Notes under the pieces: model-generated | Told to the model about the DNA's origin: nothing | Databases searched by the model: none | Seen by the model: only the letters and a program-made list of their open reading frames with translations | Made by a program: the position numbers and the translations under genes | Part shown: positions 5,891-7,068 of the stretch, in pieces | How positions within the stretch are numbered: position 1 is the first letter of the stretch | Layout: every line of letters begins with the position of its first letter | Source of the DNA: an uncultured Clostridia bacterium | Lineage (GTDB): Bacteria > Bacillota > Clostridia > Christensenellales > UBA1242 | Reading direction: 5' to 3' | Assembly: GCA_946610655.1 (NCBI GenBank) | Contig: CAMOCH010000045.1 | Coordinates: 1 to 7,068, forward strand | Length of the DNA: 7,068 nt

Positions 5891-5920
5891 AAGCAGTGAA
5901 AATTCACTGCTTTTGTTTTG
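5889..5920. terminator. Bidirectional terminator between divIC and the Rrf2 regulator gene
   Basis: AAAAGCAGTGAA (5889-5900) and TTCACTGCTTTT (5903-5914) are perfect complements, giving a stem of about ten pairs once the tight centre opens. It is followed by GTTTTG to the right and by ATTTTTG to the left. It ends the yabP-yabQ-divIC transcript and should also stop leftward transcription from the Rrf2 gene. Confidence 0.88.
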
Positions 5921-5940
5921 TCTTTTGTATTGTAATTTAT

Positions 5941-5969
5941 ATTATACACCCAAACCCAATTTTTGTAAA
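5941..5969 (-). promoter_or_regulatory. Leftward promoter-like pair in the convergent gap
   Basis: Reading leftward, TTTACA (5964-5969), 17 bases, then a perfect TATAAT (5941-5946). It lies after the Rrf2 gene and points at the divIC terminator, so the only product would be an RNA of about 50 bases (about 5934 to 5883) ending in the hairpin. No reading frame is present in it. This region is so AT-rich that chance occurrence is a real possibility. Confidence 0.3.
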
Positions 5970-5988
5970 TAATTAATTTAAAATTTTT

Positions 5989-6396
5989 TTATTTAACTTT
6001 ATCATTTAATATGTCATACAAACTAACGCTGTCCAAAAAGTTACTCATTAAGCTATTTAGTTTATCCCAATAATCGTGGGTTTTGCACACATTTTGTCTG
6101 TCGCAAGGAACATTTGGATTTAAGCAATCAATAACATAAAGGTCGCCTTCTGCTGCATGCATAATCTCACCAACAGAAATTTCTTTTATTGGTTTAGAAA
6201 GAGAGTATCCACCTTGTGTGCCACGTTTGCTTGTTACCAAATTTGCTTTGGTTAAGCTGGATAAAATTTGTTCAAGATATTTTTCGCTAATATCTTGTCT
6301 TTTGCTTATATTTTTTATGCTCTGAATTTCAGCATTATTTTCGGCTAAATCAACCATCACTCTAAGAGCATATCTGCTTTTGCTAGAAAATAACAT
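5989..6396 (-). CDS. Rrf2 family transcriptional regulator, IscR-like
   Basis: Rrf2 proteins are dimeric winged-helix regulators; the IscR and NsrR types sense iron-sulfur status, redox stress or nitric oxide through a bound cluster. The 135-residue product begins with the typical SSKSRYALRVMVDLA, followed by the recognition region ISEKYLEQILSSLTKANLV (36-54), the wing RGTQGGYSLSKP (58-69) and ISVGEIMHAAEG. Cys91, Cys98, Cys104 and His107 (CKTHDYW) line up with the E. coli IscR ligands Cys92, Cys98, Cys104 and His107, although the first Cys-Cys gap is one residue longer. Cluster binding is therefore likely but not shown. An AAGGAGAA site precedes the ATG and overlaps the stop region of the upstream amidohydrolase gene nine bases away, so the two are co-transcribed. 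No isc or suf genes are in view, so the target genes are unknown; autoregulation is usual in the family. Confidence 0.93.
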   Translation of the reverse strand: MLFSSKSRYALRVMVDLAENNAEIQSIKNISKRQDISEKYLEQILSSLTKANLVTSKRGTQGGYSLSKPIKEISVGEIMHAAEGDLYVIDCLNPNVPCDRQNVCKTHDYWDKLNSLMSNFLDSVSLYDILNDKVK

Positions 6397-6405
6397 TTTT
6401 TCTCC

Positions 6406-7047
6406 TTATAACTCAACAATAAAAGTTGCCAAAACATCTAATAATTTTTTATATTTTTCAAATCCACGTTTGTGCCAAATAATCTTGCTATTAAGTTCAA
6501 TTTGAATAGCCCAAACACTATCGCCAAATTCTTTTTTAACAGATGCAGAAATTGTTCTACCACCACCATTAAAAGGCTCGTCCAAATAAACATTAAACCC
6601 TGCGTCGCACAAAGATTGAACCAGCTTGCGATAGAGCTTATTGTTGTTTGCAACAAGTTTTCCACCCCAAACACCAAGATTAACATCACATGTTCTTGAT
6701 GCAGCAAGACTGTGAATGTCCAAAACATATTTAATTTTGTGGTCTTTAATAAATTTAAACAGGGCAGTTTTGTATGAACTCACTTCGTCCCAGTTTGCAT
6801 CATCGTGATTGTTTTTTGTTTTCAAAATAGCAGGGCAATTACACATTTTGTGCAAATGCAAAACAGTGTTTATTGTGCCAGGCTCGCAATACTTATCTCT
6901 TCCATCTCTCCATTGGTTAACACCGTGTGGGGCAGAAAGAATAACAGGGTAGTCGTCGCCAAGCAAAATAACATGGTCTTTATCTTTATTTTGTTTTAAA
7001 AATTCTTCACGCATTTGTTTTGTGTGAGGTTGAGTAAACATTTTCAT
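6406..7047 (-). CDS. N-formylglutamate amidohydrolase family protein
   Basis: Members of this family are zinc-dependent amidohydrolases with a carboxypeptidase-like fold; the named member (HutG type) turns N-formyl-L-glutamate into glutamate and formate in histidine breakdown. The 213-residue product has the family motifs in order: VILSAPHGV (35-43) with His41, a Glu56 region, DDANWDE (82-88), VLDIHSLAASR (108-118) with Asp110 and His112, EPFNGGGRT (157-165) and AIQIELN (180-186) with Glu184. There is no signal peptide. No other histidine-utilisation gene is nearby, so the substrate may be a different N-acylated amino acid or peptide. It is the first gene of a pair with the IscR-like regulator. 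The ATG at 7047 is only six bases after a TATAAT; a second ATG at 7041 follows an AGG at better spacing and could be the real start. Family assignment is solid, specificity is not. Confidence 0.87.
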   Translation of the reverse strand: MKMFTQPHTKQMREEFLKQNKDKDHVILLGDDYPVILSAPHGVNQWRDGRDKYCEPGTINTVLHLHKMCNCPAILKTKNNHDDANWDEVSSYKTALFKFIKDHKIKYVLDIHSLAASRTCDVNLGVWGGKLVANNNKLYRKLVQSLCDAGFNVYLDEPFNGGGRTISASVKKEFGDSVWAIQIELNSKIIWHKRGFEKYKKLLDVLATFIVEL

Positions 7048-7053
7048 GACCTA

Positions 7054-7059
7054 ATTATA
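7054..7059 (-). promoter_or_regulatory. -10 element of the amidohydrolase-regulator operon
   Basis: A perfect TATAAT read leftward is followed by TAGGTC and then the ATG at 7047, so conventional spacing puts +1 on the A of that ATG. The -35 region would fall beyond the window edge and cannot be judged. Confidence 0.45.
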
Positions 7060-7068
7060 AACAATTTT

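Noticed and set aside
6472..6999. Rightward open frames opposite the amidohydrolase gene
   Set aside because: They are antisense to a well-supported gene, with no ribosome binding sites and no recognisable protein features.

Overview
The window comes from an AT-rich, endospore-forming member of the Bacillota, most likely a clostridium from an uncultured or little-studied lineage. The evidence is spo0A, a yabP-yabQ-divIC cluster and a RecD2-type helicase, together with strong AAGGAG ribosome binding sites and simple GC-hairpin/U-tract terminators. Nothing here supports a more precise placement. All genes look like chromosomal housekeeping or sporulation genes. I see no insertion sequence, phage gene, CRISPR array, tRNA or rRNA.

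Layout from left to right. A bidirectional terminator (20-48) is followed by three leftward genes. The first encodes an uncharacterised protein with two identical-spacing zinc ribbons and a very acidic tail (58-582). The second is spo0A (718-1464), whose receiver domain has lost the conserved active-site lysine. The third is a secreted YibQ-type divergent polysaccharide deacetylase (1794-2648). The 329-base gap in front of spo0A has no convincing gene. It holds a 0A-box-like site, a 15-base direct repeat, a 14-base perfect palindrome and three TTTTGAA words at exact 10-base spacing.

From a short AT-rich divergent region, recD2 (2730-4937) runs rightward. Its promoter geometry predicts transcription starting on the A of the start codon, that is, a leaderless mRNA. 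After the recD2 terminator come yabP, yabQ and divIC (4998-5890), transcribed rightward and closely spaced. A mother-cell sigma-E-like promoter sits in front of yabP, and a sigma-A-like promoter inside yabQ could supply the cell-division gene divIC during growth. A strong bidirectional terminator closes this block.

The right end carries a leftward pair: an N-formylglutamate amidohydrolase family protein (6406-7047) followed after 9 bases by an Rrf2/IscR-type regulator with a complete Cys3-His iron-sulfur ligand set (5989-6396). A TATAAT placed exactly six bases before the amidohydrolase ATG again suggests a leaderless transcript.

I did not find a wholly new multi-gene system. The most interesting signals are the degenerate Spo0A receiver, the two predicted leaderless genes among SD-led neighbours, the nested sporulation/vegetative promoters of yabPQ-divIC, and the duplicated-zinc-ribbon acidic protein.
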